This document shows, in pieces, positions 34,453-42,381 of a stretch of DNA of 64,000 nucleotides (positions are counted from its first letter, which is position 1; each line of letters begins with the position of its first letter). Under the pieces are notes generated by a model. That model had not been told where the DNA came from, searched no databases, and saw only the letters and a program-made list of their open reading frames with translations. The stretch is from a virus. Position numbers and translations under genes: made by a program. Location: positions 19,008 through 83,007 of IMG/VR virus record IMGVR_UViG_3300009702_000021, one strand, 5' to 3'.

Positions 34453-34710
34453 ATGGCAAAGAAGCGAATCAAGCGACCGAACAACCCCGCTGGGGATGCG
34501 GTACCGCAAACTCCGACCATCATAGTCAATGACCCTACGTCCTCGGTTGACTTTAGCCGTGACGCTAAGGGGCAGCCCCGTTGGACCATCAAGGTCTATG
34601 GGGATGCTGACCAGATGGACGAGGTCCTCGATGAGGTCCTCCGGCTCGACCGGGAGCTACTCCGCCGCACCACCATCGGGGAACAGAGAGAGGACCCCGA
34701 CGATGAGTAA
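34453..34710 (+). CDS. Small basic hypothetical protein
   Basis: 85 residues, basic N-terminus (AKKRIKRPNNPAG). First gene behind the 34396 promoter. Middle strand DAKGQPRWTIKVYG, then acidic helices. A 13/14 palindrome is read as AVPQT. Stop overlaps the next start by eight bases. Confidence 0.55.
   Translation: MAKKRIKRPNNPAGDAVPQTPTIIVNDPTSSVDFSRDAKGQPRWTIKVYGDADQMDEVLDEVLRLDRELLRRTTIGEQREDPDDE
34496..34509. repeat. Palindrome copy, 13/14 (ATGCGGTACCGCAA)
   Basis: Coding, read as AVPQT in the 85-residue gene. Confidence 0.88.
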
Positions 34711-35155
34711 GAACAGGATCAGACGGCGCAAGAAGGCTCGGAGAAAGCGCCCACAGGATCGCTCGAGTGGTAGTCCCGAGGGGTTGACCATGGATGAGAT
34801 GCTGAACCGGATCAACGAGGCCAAGGACCCGACGTGGATGACGACTGATGAGGTCAGGCACGTCTTCAACGACTGCCACGTCGTCACGGTCTACAAGATG
34901 AACGCCCGGAAGGAGTTGACTCCCTACAGGAGGAGGTCAACGGGACCGTCCAATTACTACAGGCGCGATCAGGTCGAGAGCGCCGTTAGGCGCCGGTTCC
35001 AGCTGGTCCAGGCAAGCAGCGACAGCACAGGGAGTGATGATGGGGCAGTCTACGAGACGGGCGTCCTTCGGGGAGCCAGGGGTCGTCCTCGCAAGAGCCA
35101 GAACGACGACACGAAGCCGCGCCGGAAGGCCAAGCGACGGAACAAGCCCAGGTGA
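34703..35155 (+). CDS. MerR-type/excisionase-like DNA-binding protein
   Basis: 150 residues. A Lys/Arg-rich N-terminus, then MTTDEVRHVFNDCHVVTVYKM and YYRRDQVESAVRRR (~47-95), the layout of a winged-HTH of MerR/excisionase type (helix-turn-helix plus Tyr-rich wing). The C-terminal tail is basic and disordered. Sits in the regulatory cluster. Confidence 0.6.
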   Translation: MSKNRIRRRKKARRKRPQDRSSGSPEGLTMDEMLNRINEAKDPTWMTTDEVRHVFNDCHVVTVYKMNARKELTPYRRRSTGPSNYYRRDQVESAVRRRFQLVQASSDSTGSDDGAVYETGVLRGARGRPRKSQNDDTKPRRKAKRRNKPR

Positions 35156-35735
35156 CCTGCTCACGGTCGAGACTACGGTTAGGAATCTGGCCTATCAGAT
35201 GCGCCGAAACATCCCACTGCTCCGTGACCTCGACAACGAGGACCTGGTCCAGGAGTGCTACGTGAAGGCCCTCACGAGCCTAGACCACTATGACCCTAGG
35301 CTCTCATCGCTCAAGACGTGGACCGTAGGGATCGCTAGGAATCACCTGGTGAGCGTGGCCCGCAGGATTGGATCACGGCCCCAGGTAAACCGGGAGGACA
35401 TTGAGATAGTCTCCGGCGTGCCTGGCTCAGCGGATCCGTCCTATGAGCCAGATATTGGTCGCAGGGTCGTGCTACGTTCCCAGACCAAGGAGATGCTCGG
35501 GTGGCTCTCGCAGTGTCCCGACGGGATCGACCAGGGGTGGGCGGTCCTGAACCTCCTACTCAAGACGAACGCTAACTGGAGCTACACCGCCAACGCCCTC
35601 TGCATCCACACCGGGCAGGCATGGACCACTGAACGCGTGCGCAATGTGGTGCGCGCGATCAAGAAGACTCCTCGCGGACAAGCGCTGTGCGACTCCCTGG
35701 GAATCCGTATCGACAACGACAACGAAGGAGACTGA
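35040..35735 (+). CDS. Sigma-70 family-like factor (region 2 recognisable)
   Basis: From ATG 35040 (SD AGGGAG), overlapping the preceding gene by 116 bases; a start closer to the end of that gene is possible because the conserved part begins only at VETTVRNLAYQMRRN. NEDLVQECYVKALTSLDHY, RLSSLKTWTVGIARNHLVSVARR is sigma region 2 (core binding and -10 recognition). The C-terminal half has no clear region 4 HTH. It could direct the TAGACA promoters; that is inference. Confidence 0.65.
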   Translation: MGQSTRRASFGEPGVVLARARTTTRSRAGRPSDGTSPGDLLTVETTVRNLAYQMRRNIPLLRDLDNEDLVQECYVKALTSLDHYDPRLSSLKTWTVGIARNHLVSVARRIGSRPQVNREDIEIVSGVPGSADPSYEPDIGRRVVLRSQTKEMLGWLSQCPDGIDQGWAVLNLLLKTNANWSYTANALCIHTGQAWTTERVRNVVRAIKKTPRGQALCDSLGIRIDNDNEGD

Positions 35736-35736
35736 A

Positions 35737-37110
35737 ATGGCTCGGGTTGCTACCAAGAAGACCAACAAGAAGGCTGACCCTCTCGATGACCTCGAGCGCG
35801 AGATCGCGGAAGACCTCGAGAGCGAGTTCGACCCGGAGGACCTCGATGGGGACGAAGCGCCGGCCAACGAGGCCAGTAAGCCGGCGAAGGCCCTGTTGGG
35901 GCAGATCGTCAGCTTCACCAACGATGAGGGGGCGACGATCACCGGTAAGGTGATCGAGGCCGGCCTCACCGACGAGGACACCAACGAGTTTGACCCGGAC
36001 GGCGTGACCGTCGAGGACGAGGAGGCGTTCTGGGACACGACGCACGACCAGTGTACTGTTCACGGCGGCAAGAAGGACTCCGGTAAGAAGGCACCGGCAA
36101 AGACTTCCGGCCGTAAGCCTAAGGCCGCCAAGTCGTCGGCCAAGACGGAGGACAAGGACGGGACTGGGGCGCGTGAGCGCCGCATGATCGAGGTCGGCAA
36201 GGTCAAGGTGTCGCGCGACAAGCCACGCGACGTCGACAAGGAGTCGCCGCGCTACAAGCGGATCCTGGCGGACATCAAGAAGCGCGGTCAGCGCCATCCG
36301 ATCGACGTCGAGTCGTTCAGCAAGCCCACGCTGATCGACGGGCTCCGTCGGCTCTCCATCGCTGAGGACCTGGGCTGGACCCACATCGAGTGCCAGGAGG
36401 ACGAGAAGGTCGAGGACGCGGACGACCGGCTGTTCCACGGCCTGATGGACAACGAGGCCAGGGAGGAGATGAGCTGGGTCGACATCGGCCGCACGACGGC
36501 CAAGCTCGTCAACGGGGGTAAGTACTCCCAGCGGAAGATCGCCCGGAGCCTCGGGCTCAGCGAGTCGCAACTGTCCAAGATGGTCAGCGCCGTCTCCAAG
36601 AAGGGGCTGCCGAAGAAGCTGCTTTCCATCGCGGAGAACGGGTCGGTTGACCCCGGTGACGAGAAGCACTCCAACTACTCGATGTCGGTCTTCCTGGAGT
36701 TGCCGACGGCGTCGAAGAAGGTCCAGGACCAGGTCTACGAGCTGATGTCTGATGGCAAGCCCTGTTCGCTCCAGGACCTCCGCAACCTCAAGAAGGCCGA
36801 CAAGAAGGAGCGCCAGGCGGCTGGCGAGGACGTCGGTGAGGATCGCCCGAGCAGCAGCAGCGGTGCGTCCTCCTCGACCTACCAGGCGGTCAAGGTGGGC
36901 GACTGGATCGAGTTCAAGGTCGTCCAGGACGAGGTCGTGGTCAAGGTCACCCTCGACTGGCCGAAGAAGACGTTCCGGGGCTTCGACCCGGTCCAGGAGA
37001 TCAAGGAGGCCCTCGAGGTCGCCTACGGGGACGAGAACAAGGCCGACAGCATCGACTCCGACAAGGCGCTCGGGACGGCCCTCTCGCGGGCCAAGAAGGA
37101 GCTGGCCTAG
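35737..37110 (+). CDS. ParB-fold DNA-binding protein
   Basis: 457 residues. Residues 1-145 are acidic then Lys/Ala-rich (disordered linker). ~148-230 match the ParB/Srx N-terminal domain (VGKVKVSRDKPRDVD, ILADIKKRGQRHPIDVESF, LIDGLRRLSIAEDLGW). ~262-290 is a ParB-type HTH (YSQRKIARSLGLSESQLSKMVSAV). A C-terminal ~60-residue domain may dimerise. No ParA ATPase is visible in the window. It is the best local candidate to bind the repeated 14-bp palindrome. Confidence 0.8.
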   Translation: MARVATKKTNKKADPLDDLEREIAEDLESEFDPEDLDGDEAPANEASKPAKALLGQIVSFTNDEGATITGKVIEAGLTDEDTNEFDPDGVTVEDEEAFWDTTHDQCTVHGGKKDSGKKAPAKTSGRKPKAAKSSAKTEDKDGTGARERRMIEVGKVKVSRDKPRDVDKESPRYKRILADIKKRGQRHPIDVESFSKPTLIDGLRRLSIAEDLGWTHIECQEDEKVEDADDRLFHGLMDNEAREEMSWVDIGRTTAKLVNGGKYSQRKIARSLGLSESQLSKMVSAVSKKGLPKKLLSIAENGSVDPGDEKHSNYSMSVFLELPTASKKVQDQVYELMSDGKPCSLQDLRNLKKADKKERQAAGEDVGEDRPSSSSGASSSTYQAVKVGDWIEFKVVQDEVVVKVTLDWPKKTFRGFDPVQEIKEALEVAYGDENKADSIDSDKALGTALSRAKKELA

Positions 37111-37130
37111 CAGGGTCCAGGGGCCGAGAC

Positions 37131-37661
37131 GTGGCGGCGAAGCGCGCACGTAGGGTGGAGAGGAAGCCGGACGACGTCCGGCGGTCCACTCCGGTCGACC
37201 CGGACAGGGTCGCTGGCCTGCACCGCAGGCTCGCGGTCCTCCGGGTCCGGCACGAGGATCCAGATGAGATGGACGCCTCGTCCCTCCGCACGCAGTTCGT
37301 AGCGATCCGCCGGTCGCGAAACGTGATCCAGCGGATAGTCTCACGCCTCAGCCCACGGCTCGGACAGCTACGTGCCGACGCCTCTCGGATCGAGGCCGTC
37401 ATAGCGGCGGAAGCAGCAGAGTTGTCCCTGCCCACCAACGCTGCGCTCGACGGGTGCCGGAACGAGTCCCAGAGGAAGGCCCTGCTGCGGTCTTACCTCC
37501 AGGAGTGGTACGAGGCGAGGGAGGACGTGCGTGCGGACCTCCTGCTCATCGAGGAAGTGATGACGCACGCGAAATGGGTCCGCGAGGAGATGAAGTACGC
37601 GTTCGAGGAAACGAGTCGGAGCCTCGCGGCTATCGAGATGGACTACAAATACGAGCGGTGA
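37131..37661 (+). CDS. Hypothetical coiled-coil protein
   Basis: 176 residues, GTG start. Very basic N-terminus, then long Arg/Glu/Leu helices likely forming coiled coils (LRTQFVAIRRSRNVIQRIVS, EVMTHAKWVREEMK). No motif for catalysis. Between ParB-fold and ssDNA-binding genes. Confidence 0.6.
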   Translation: MAAKRARRVERKPDDVRRSTPVDPDRVAGLHRRLAVLRVRHEDPDEMDASSLRTQFVAIRRSRNVIQRIVSRLSPRLGQLRADASRIEAVIAAEAAELSLPTNAALDGCRNESQRKALLRSYLQEWYEAREDVRADLLLIEEVMTHAKWVREEMKYAFEETSRSLAAIEMDYKYER

Positions 37662-37663
37662 CC

Positions 37664-37677
37664 TTGCGGTACCGCTA
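37664..37677. repeat. Palindrome copy, 13/14 (TTGCGGTACCGCTA)
   Basis: Intergenic, immediately upstream of the AAAGGAG site of the next gene. Confidence 0.88.
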
Positions 37678-37695
37678 ACAGCAAAGGAGCCAGAG

Positions 37696-38505
37696 ATGCC
37701 ACGCACAGTCGGATGGGAAGACAAGTCGATCACTGGAGGCCGGGGAGGGCCAGACAAGGAGCGCAGGTTCCGGGGCGTAAAGGGGACGACGTTCGTCGTC
37801 AGGGTCGTCACGGACTGTGAGGAGTACCGGAAGCACTTCGTCGATGACGTGTTGGAGCCGAGCAAGAGTGGCGAGGCCAGGGGGTTCAACATGAACTGCT
37901 CGAAGACCTGGAACGACGAGCTGGAGGACTACGACGGAGAGTGCATCGGCTGCGAACGGGAGTACGAGACCTCGACCAGCTACATCGCCGGCATCCTGGT
38001 GCTCGGGTTCTACAAGGGCCGGTCGACGCGCGTGCAGCGGCAGGACCCCGAGAACGCGGTCCACTACTGGGACTTCGGTCCGGACAAGTACCGCCAGATC
38101 AGCGACATCGTTCTGGACCTCCAGCGGAGCAAGAAGCCGAAGAAGTTGGCCCAGGTGGAGCTGACGGTGAAGTGCGAGGACGAGCACTACCAGAAGTTGA
38201 ACATCGCGATCGGAACTGGAGACCCGATCATGGACAAGGAGAACGCCCGCGACTACCTCGACTGCTGGAAGGAGGAGGGCCCCGCGCTGATCAAGGCCGC
38301 CTCGGAGGCTCCCAGCATCGCGGAGCAGAAGCGTCGGCTCAAGCCCAAGCGGAAGCGCGATGATGACCGTGGTGATGGCAGTGAGGACGAGAAGCGGACG
38401 AACAAGAGGACTCCCAAGCGCCGGAGCAAGAAGCCAGACCCGGAGCCGGACGATGACCAGGACGGAGGTGACGAGGACCTCGACTCCCTGCTGGATGACA
38501 TCTAG
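37696..38505 (+). CDS. Probable ssDNA-binding protein (gp32-like)
   Basis: 269 residues. A central domain with a zinc-like cluster (MNCSKTWND ... CIGCEREYET) and YIAGILVLGFYKGRSTRV, HYWDFGPDKYRQISDIV strands as in gp32-type OB folds; a Lys-rich linker; an acidic C-terminal tail ending DEDLDSLLDDI, the hallmark of ssDNA-binding proteins that recruit partners. Followed by a strong hairpin, as expected for an abundant protein. Confidence 0.65.
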   Translation: MPRTVGWEDKSITGGRGGPDKERRFRGVKGTTFVVRVVTDCEEYRKHFVDDVLEPSKSGEARGFNMNCSKTWNDELEDYDGECIGCEREYETSTSYIAGILVLGFYKGRSTRVQRQDPENAVHYWDFGPDKYRQISDIVLDLQRSKKPKKLAQVELTVKCEDEHYQKLNIAIGTGDPIMDKENARDYLDCWKEEGPALIKAASEAPSIAEQKRRLKPKRKRDDDRGDGSEDEKRTNKRTPKRRSKKPDPEPDDDQDGGDEDLDSLLDDI

Positions 38506-38509
38506 GGAT

Positions 38510-38543
38510 CTTGGTGGGGCCTGCTCAGTCAGGCCCCACCAAG
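38510..38543 (+). terminator. Perfect 14-bp hairpin after the ssDNA-binding gene
   Basis: CTTGGTGGGGCCTG, 6-nt loop, CAGGCCCCACCAAG. No T-run follows, but stability suggests termination or mRNA 3' protection. Confidence 0.7.
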
Positions 38544-38551
38544 ACCTGACC

Positions 38552-38565
38552 TTGCGGTACCGCAA
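38552..38565. repeat. TTGCGGTACCGCAA palindrome, perfect copy
   Basis: Intergenic, between the hairpin and the GGAGG site of the HIRAN gene. Confidence 0.97.
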
Positions 38566-38581
38566 AGTGAAGGAGGTTGAA

Positions 38582-39022
38582 GTGTTCAAGACGACGCTAA
38601 AGCTGGCCGGGGTCACGTTCCCTAACCCGGACGGGACTGCGCGTCAGGACATCCTAGGGGTGCTCTATGACGAGTACTGGACTGAGGACCTGGAGCAGGA
38701 GATCAAGCTGGAGCTACGGCCGGAGCCGGACAACAAGTACGACAGCAACGCCGTCGCTGTGTTCTGCACTGCCCCTGAGGATGCCGTGGGCCAGATCGGC
38801 TACGTCCCGGCGGAGCAGGCCGCGATGGTCGGTACTGCTATCACGGAGGGACGCCTGAGGTCAGCCGAGTTCGATGAGATGGGCTGTGCCCGTGGTAACC
38901 GAATCTGGGCACGTCTCCACATTGAGATGAGGTCAGAGCATGACTCCCCAGAGGACCCGTTCGGGGACGACGCCGAGTTCCTGACGGACGAGGACGGGAC
39001 GACCTACAGGGTTATCGGATAA
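38582..39022 (+). CDS. HIRAN-domain protein
   Basis: 146 residues, GTG start behind AAGGAGG. KLAGVTFPNPDGTARQDIL, LRPEPDNKYDSNAVAVFC and GQIGYVPAEQAAMVG are the HIRAN signature, a module that recognises DNA ends or stalled forks and is often fused to SNF2 helicases. Here it is free-standing and could pair with the SNF2-type helicase of the window. Acidic C-terminal tail. Confidence 0.8.
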   Translation: MFKTTLKLAGVTFPNPDGTARQDILGVLYDEYWTEDLEQEIKLELRPEPDNKYDSNAVAVFCTAPEDAVGQIGYVPAEQAAMVGTAITEGRLRSAEFDEMGCARGNRIWARLHIEMRSEHDSPEDPFGDDAEFLTDEDGTTYRVIG

Positions 39023-39028
39023 GGACTC

Positions 39029-39118
39029 ATGTAGATCGACTGGGACACGGTGAAGCAACTCCACATGAGGCTCGACAACGCGCGGGACGATTATAGGCTC
39101 AAGGAGGAGCGCGGATAG
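39029..39118 (+). pseudogene. Small ORF with TAG as second codon
   Basis: ATG (SD AAGGA) is followed at once by TAG and then 27 codons reading IDWDTVKQLHMRLDNARDDY and on to a TAG stop. The protein-like composition suggests a real reading frame broken, or recoded, by the amber; GTG at 39050 could start a 22-residue peptide. Rest of the gap to the tRNAs looks empty. Confidence 0.35.
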
Positions 39119-39160
39119 AGGCCCATGATGAGGAGACGAAGGCTAGGAACAACAAGACAA

Positions 39161-39232
39161 AGCGGTGTAGCTCAGTGGTAGAGCGGCGGTCTTATGAGCC
39201 GTTAGCCGGGGGTTCGATCCCCTCCATCGCCA
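39161..39232 (+). tRNA. tRNA-Ile (anticodon TAT)
   Basis: 72 nt cloverleaf: acceptor AGCGGTG/CATCGCC (1-72 pair A-C mismatched), D arm GCTC..GAGC, anticodon stem GCGGT/GCCGT with loop CTTATGA, T arm GGGGG/CCCTC with TTCGATC. TAT would decode AUA, rare in a GC-rich genome. CCA is not encoded. Confidence 0.75.
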
Positions 39233-39234
39233 AT

Positions 39235-39315
39235 GGTCCTGGTAGCTCAGTTGGTAGAGCGTATCCAGTGAAATATCTGGGTAAGGTGTCACGGGTTCGA
39301 TCCCCGTCCAGGGCC
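39235..39315 (+). tRNA. tRNA with enlarged anticodon arm (isotype undecided, Phe-like body)
   Basis: Acceptor GGTCCTGG/CCAGGGCC, D arm GCTC AGTTGGTA GAGC and T arm ACGGG TTCGATC CCCGT are canonical. The part between D and T arms is 30 nt instead of 23: TATCCAG pairs with CTGGGTA (7 bp, one G-T) around an 8-nt loop TGAAATAT. GAA in the loop hints at Phe; a four-base anticodon is conceivable. Confidence 0.65.
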
Positions 39316-39372
39316 ACCTCATACAAACGTCCTGTGGGTCCCGTAGCGGGTTCCGTGGCGGGTCGCAGGATA

Positions 39373-39408
39373 GATTCGGGACCCGGTCTCCCCGCCGGGT
39401 CCCGAATC
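39373..39408 (+). terminator. Perfect 14-bp hairpin after the tRNA genes
   Basis: GATTCGGGACCCGG, 8-nt loop, CCGGGTCCCGAATC. No T-run. Probably ends the tRNA transcript. Confidence 0.7.
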
Positions 39409-39442
39409 GCTTACACAGTCAGAGACGCATCCTGGAGGCTAC

Positions 39443-40099
39443 GTGGCAGGACGAGTCAGGAAGCGTAAGCAGCAGAAACTATATGTCGGAGTCGACCCGG
39501 GAAAAGAGGGGTTTATCTGCGCCGTTGACCACCGCTGTCACATCAGAGTCATGTGGTCGATTCCCTACGCCGGGAAGCAGATCGATGAGGTCCTGTTGGC
39601 GAAGATGATCATCGCGCTGGTCAAGTCCGGGGCCCAGGTGTTCTTCTTGGAGCACCAGCAGCCGCACGCGAAGGAAGGCGCGGTCGGGGCCCACAGCGGT
39701 GGGACTGCCTACGGCGCCCTGAGGATGGCCTGTGCCATGGCCGGGATCCTGGGCAAGGTGCCCTACGAGATCCTCCGGCCGGAGGACTGGAAGCGCAGGG
39801 CGAAGATCCCGGTGCCATCCGTCCCGAAGGCTAAGCTGCCGCCGGAGCCGGAGAAGACTAAGAAGGCCGACCACCGACGCTGGAAGAAGGAGGTTGAGAA
39901 GATCAAGGCCAAGCGGAGCCGGGAGGTTAAGAAAAGGCGGAAGGCCCACAGTATCGCGATGGCCGAGCGCCTCCAGCCGCACTATGACTTCTACAAGACC
40001 GCGAGGTCGAAGGGACCACACGACGGCAAGTGCGAATCGTTCTTGCTGGCGAGAGAGGCCTGGAAGCAGGCCCGAGGGATTAGAGACGATGCCACCTAA
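39443..40099 (+). CDS. RuvC-like Holliday-junction resolvase
   Basis: 218 residues, GTG start. LYVGVDPGKEGFICAVD (~12-28) is the first RuvC strand with catalytic Asp; QVFFLEHQQPH supplies the Glu; LRPEDWKRRA and a late HSIAMAERL follow. A Lys-rich insertion (KKEVEKIKAKRSREVKKRRK) is unusual. Phage RuvC-like enzymes resolve branched DNA before packaging. Overlaps the recA start by 11 bases. Confidence 0.8.
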   Translation: MAGRVRKRKQQKLYVGVDPGKEGFICAVDHRCHIRVMWSIPYAGKQIDEVLLAKMIIALVKSGAQVFFLEHQQPHAKEGAVGAHSGGTAYGALRMACAMAGILGKVPYEILRPEDWKRRAKIPVPSVPKAKLPPEPEKTKKADHRRWKKEVEKIKAKRSREVKKRRKAHSIAMAERLQPHYDFYKTARSKGPHDGKCESFLLAREAWKQARGIRDDAT

Positions 40100-42332
40100 G
40101 ACAAAGAAGAAGGCCAAGCGGAAGGCCAAGCCGACCGCGAAGAAGCAGCAGCGCGCCGCGGTCAAGAAGGCCGCCAAGCAGGACTCCGGCGGGACCCTCG
40201 CAGAGCGCCGCGCGAAGATCCGGGAGCGCTATGACCGACAAGTAGTGGTCTACGCCGATGACCCGCCAGCAGAGTTTGCACCGATTGACTTCGTCATGCT
40301 TGCCCGGCTGCTCGGTGGAGGGATCAAGCAGGGTGCAGTGGTCGAGATCGCGGGCTGGGAGGACTCAGGGAAGATGCAGCACGTTGACGAGCCTGTCTTG
40401 ACTCCGACTGGCTGGAAGAGGATCGGCGACCTCGTGATCGGCGACCTCGTGATCGGAGCGGACGGGAAGCCCACCCCCGTTGATGGCGTGTTCCCACAGG
40501 GGGTCCTCGAGTCCTACGAAGTGACGTTCTCAGACGGAGCGAAGACTGAGTGTGGAGACGAGCACCTGTGGCTCACCAGGACCATGCTGGACCGTGAGAG
40601 GGGCACTCCTGGCTCGGTGAAGACCCTCTCGGACATTCGTAGGACCATCAGGCGCGGCCGGAATCCCAACCACTCGATCCCCCTGGTGTCCCCGGTCGAG
40701 TTTGCGGTACCTCAAGACCTCCCGATTGACCCGTATACCCTGGGCCTCCTGATCGGGGACGGGAGCATCATCGGGTCCAGTGTCGTCCTCCATAACCCAG
40801 AGAGGGATGTCGTCGATCGGTTTGAGTCAGGTCTCCCCTACGGTGACCTGACCAGCCCCTACGAGTCTCCAGGTAAGTGCCTGGCTACGAGAGTCAGGAG
40901 CCCAGTGATGTCTGCCTCGTCAGCTACGGCAGAGGCCCTGCGGGACCTGGGGCTAGCTGGGTGTCGCTCCTACGAGAAGTTCATTCCCGAACCCTATCGG
41001 TTCGCCTCGATTGAGGACCGTCGCAACCTGCTCCTTGGGCTCATGGACACGGACGGGACGGTCGACAAGCCGGGTCAGCCGTCGGTGTCCTACTCGACAT
41101 CATCGGAGCGTCTCGCGGACGACGTCGCCTTCCTGGTGCGTTCACTGGGTGGTATCGCCCGGACGACGAGCAGGATTCCGCGCTACAAGTACAGGGGCCT
41201 GCTCAAGAATGGCCGGAGGACCTATCGGATTTCGATTCAATTCCCCTGTGGGTGGTGCCCGGTGTCGAGCGAGAAGCACGTCTCTCGCTGGAGCCCACCG
41301 AGGCTGATCAAGCACCGGAGCATCGTCGGGGTCCGTGCTGTCGGGGCTAAGGAGAGTGTCTGCATCAGCGTTGCTGCACCTGACGGGCTCTACGTGACTC
41401 GCGACTTTATCGTCACCCACAACACGTCTCTAGTGGTTGCTATCGCGGGGATGATCCAGCGCGCTGCACCGGAGGGTAAGAAGCACGTTGTCATGGTCAA
41501 CTTCGAGATCGTCGAGGACCGCGTCTGGTGGGCCACGCTCGGGCTCCAGACCGATGACGACCACTTCACCATGATCGCCAACGTCCCTCTCGAGGAGGGG
41601 ATCGGGGCCCTCGCTGACCTGATCCGGTCCGGGGAGGTCTGCTGTGCCATCGTGGACTCGGTCTACGCCGCGTCATCACGGGCGAATGACGAGCTTCTCA
41701 ACAACTGGGCGGACCCGAAGGGCAAGCAGGGTGGCGGAGGAGGGATCGGTGTCGAGGCCCGCCAGTGGGGCGTAGCCTGGACTGCCATGAAGGGCCTGTT
41801 CACCGAGTTCGGCGTGATCTGCCTGGCGGTCAATCAGGTCAGGATCAAGATCGAGATGGGAGGTGGGGGTAAGAAGTCGTATGGGCCTCCGCCGACCACG
41901 ACGCCGCGGGGCAGCGCGCTCAAGTTCTACGCCTGGATTCGGCTCGAGCTGACCGGACGGCTCCTGGTCGACGACAAGAACAAGAAGCGCACCGACGTCG
42001 ACGGCCGGCAGATCAGGATCCGGGTCATCAAGAACAAGACCTCGGGCGACCAGCGCGGGCTCTGCCACTACGACCTCATCCGCGGTCAGGGATTCGACCT
42101 CACGAACGAGCTGATTGAGCTTGCCAAGGAGGCAGGTGCGATCCGTCAGAAGGGCGGCTGGTACTACATCGGGAAGGCCACCAAGGTCCAGGGCGCGGCG
42201 AAGCTGCGCGCGTGGGTCGAGGCCGAGCCCCGGCGCCGGGATGTCCTCCGGCAGGTCGTCAAGAGGTATCTGAGTAAGGTCGATGACGACGAGCTGTTTG
42301 AGGAGGTCAACCTCGATGCCGATGACGAGTAG
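40089..42332 (+). CDS. recA: RecA-like recombinase with class 3 intein
   Basis: 747 codons, ~397 residues after splicing. A Lys-rich N-terminal extension, then GAVVEIAGWEDSGK (Walker A up to the intein), HVVMVNFE, CCAIVDSVYAASS (Walker B), GVICLAVNQV (L2 region start), RGSALKFYAW and the C-terminal FDLTNELIELAKEAGAIRQKGGWYYIG typical of RecA. Works with RuvC-like, SbcCD-like and helicase genes nearby in recombination-dependent replication. Confidence 0.9.
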   Translation: MPPKTKKKAKRKAKPTAKKQQRAAVKKAAKQDSGGTLAERRAKIRERYDRQVVVYADDPPAEFAPIDFVMLARLLGGGIKQGAVVEIAGWEDSGKMQHVDEPVLTPTGWKRIGDLVIGDLVIGADGKPTPVDGVFPQGVLESYEVTFSDGAKTECGDEHLWLTRTMLDRERGTPGSVKTLSDIRRTIRRGRNPNHSIPLVSPVEFAVPQDLPIDPYTLGLLIGDGSIIGSSVVLHNPERDVVDRFESGLPYGDLTSPYESPGKCLATRVRSPVMSASSATAEALRDLGLAGCRSYEKFIPEPYRFASIEDRRNLLLGLMDTDGTVDKPGQPSVSYSTSSERLADDVAFLVRSLGGIARTTSRIPRYKYRGLLKNGRRTYRISIQFPCGWCPVSSEKHVSRWSPPRLIKHRSIVGVRAVGAKESVCISVAAPDGLYVTRDFIVTHNTSLVVAIAGMIQRAAPEGKKHVVMVNFEIVEDRVWWATLGLQTDDDHFTMIANVPLEEGIGALADLIRSGEVCCAIVDSVYAASSRANDELLNNWADPKGKQGGGGGIGVEARQWGVAWTAMKGLFTEFGVICLAVNQVRIKIEMGGGGKKSYGPPPTTTPRGSALKFYAWIRLELTGRLLVDDKNKKRTDVDGRQIRIRVIKNKTSGDQRGLCHYDLIRGQGFDLTNELIELAKEAGAIRQKGGWYYIGKATKVQGAAKLRAWVEAEPRRRDVLRQVVKRYLSKVDDDELFEEVNLDADDE
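40374..41423 (+). other. Class 3 intein in the RecA P-loop
   Basis: 350 residues between SGK and T. Starts MQHVDEPVLTPTGW; block B DEHLW, block F SVCISVAAPDG, block G IVTHN|T give the WCT set. LAGLIDADG motifs GLLIGDGSI and GLMDTDGTV both look active. A 15-bp tandem duplication encodes GDLVIGDLVIG near residue 20. Confidence 0.88.
40702..40715. repeat. Palindrome copy, 13/14 (TTGCGGTACCTCAA)
   Basis: Inside the RecA intein, read as AVPQ. Confidence 0.85.
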
Positions 42333-42350
42333 GGCGCCGTCCTAGGCATT

Positions 42351-42379
42351 GAGGTTATAGGAACGGCAGTGGTAACCTC
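42351..42379 (+). promoter_or_regulatory. Inverted repeat before the small gene at 42382
   Basis: GAGGTTA and TAACCTC are perfect 7-bp arms separated by 15 bases, ending three bases before the start codon. It could be an operator or a hairpin limiting initiation. Confidence 0.4.
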
Positions 42380-42381
42380 TA

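Noticed and set aside
35659-37344. 561-codon open frame on the minus strand
   Set aside because: It is the antisense of the ParB-fold gene; Leu/Arg/Asp-rich shadow composition without domains and no ribosome site.
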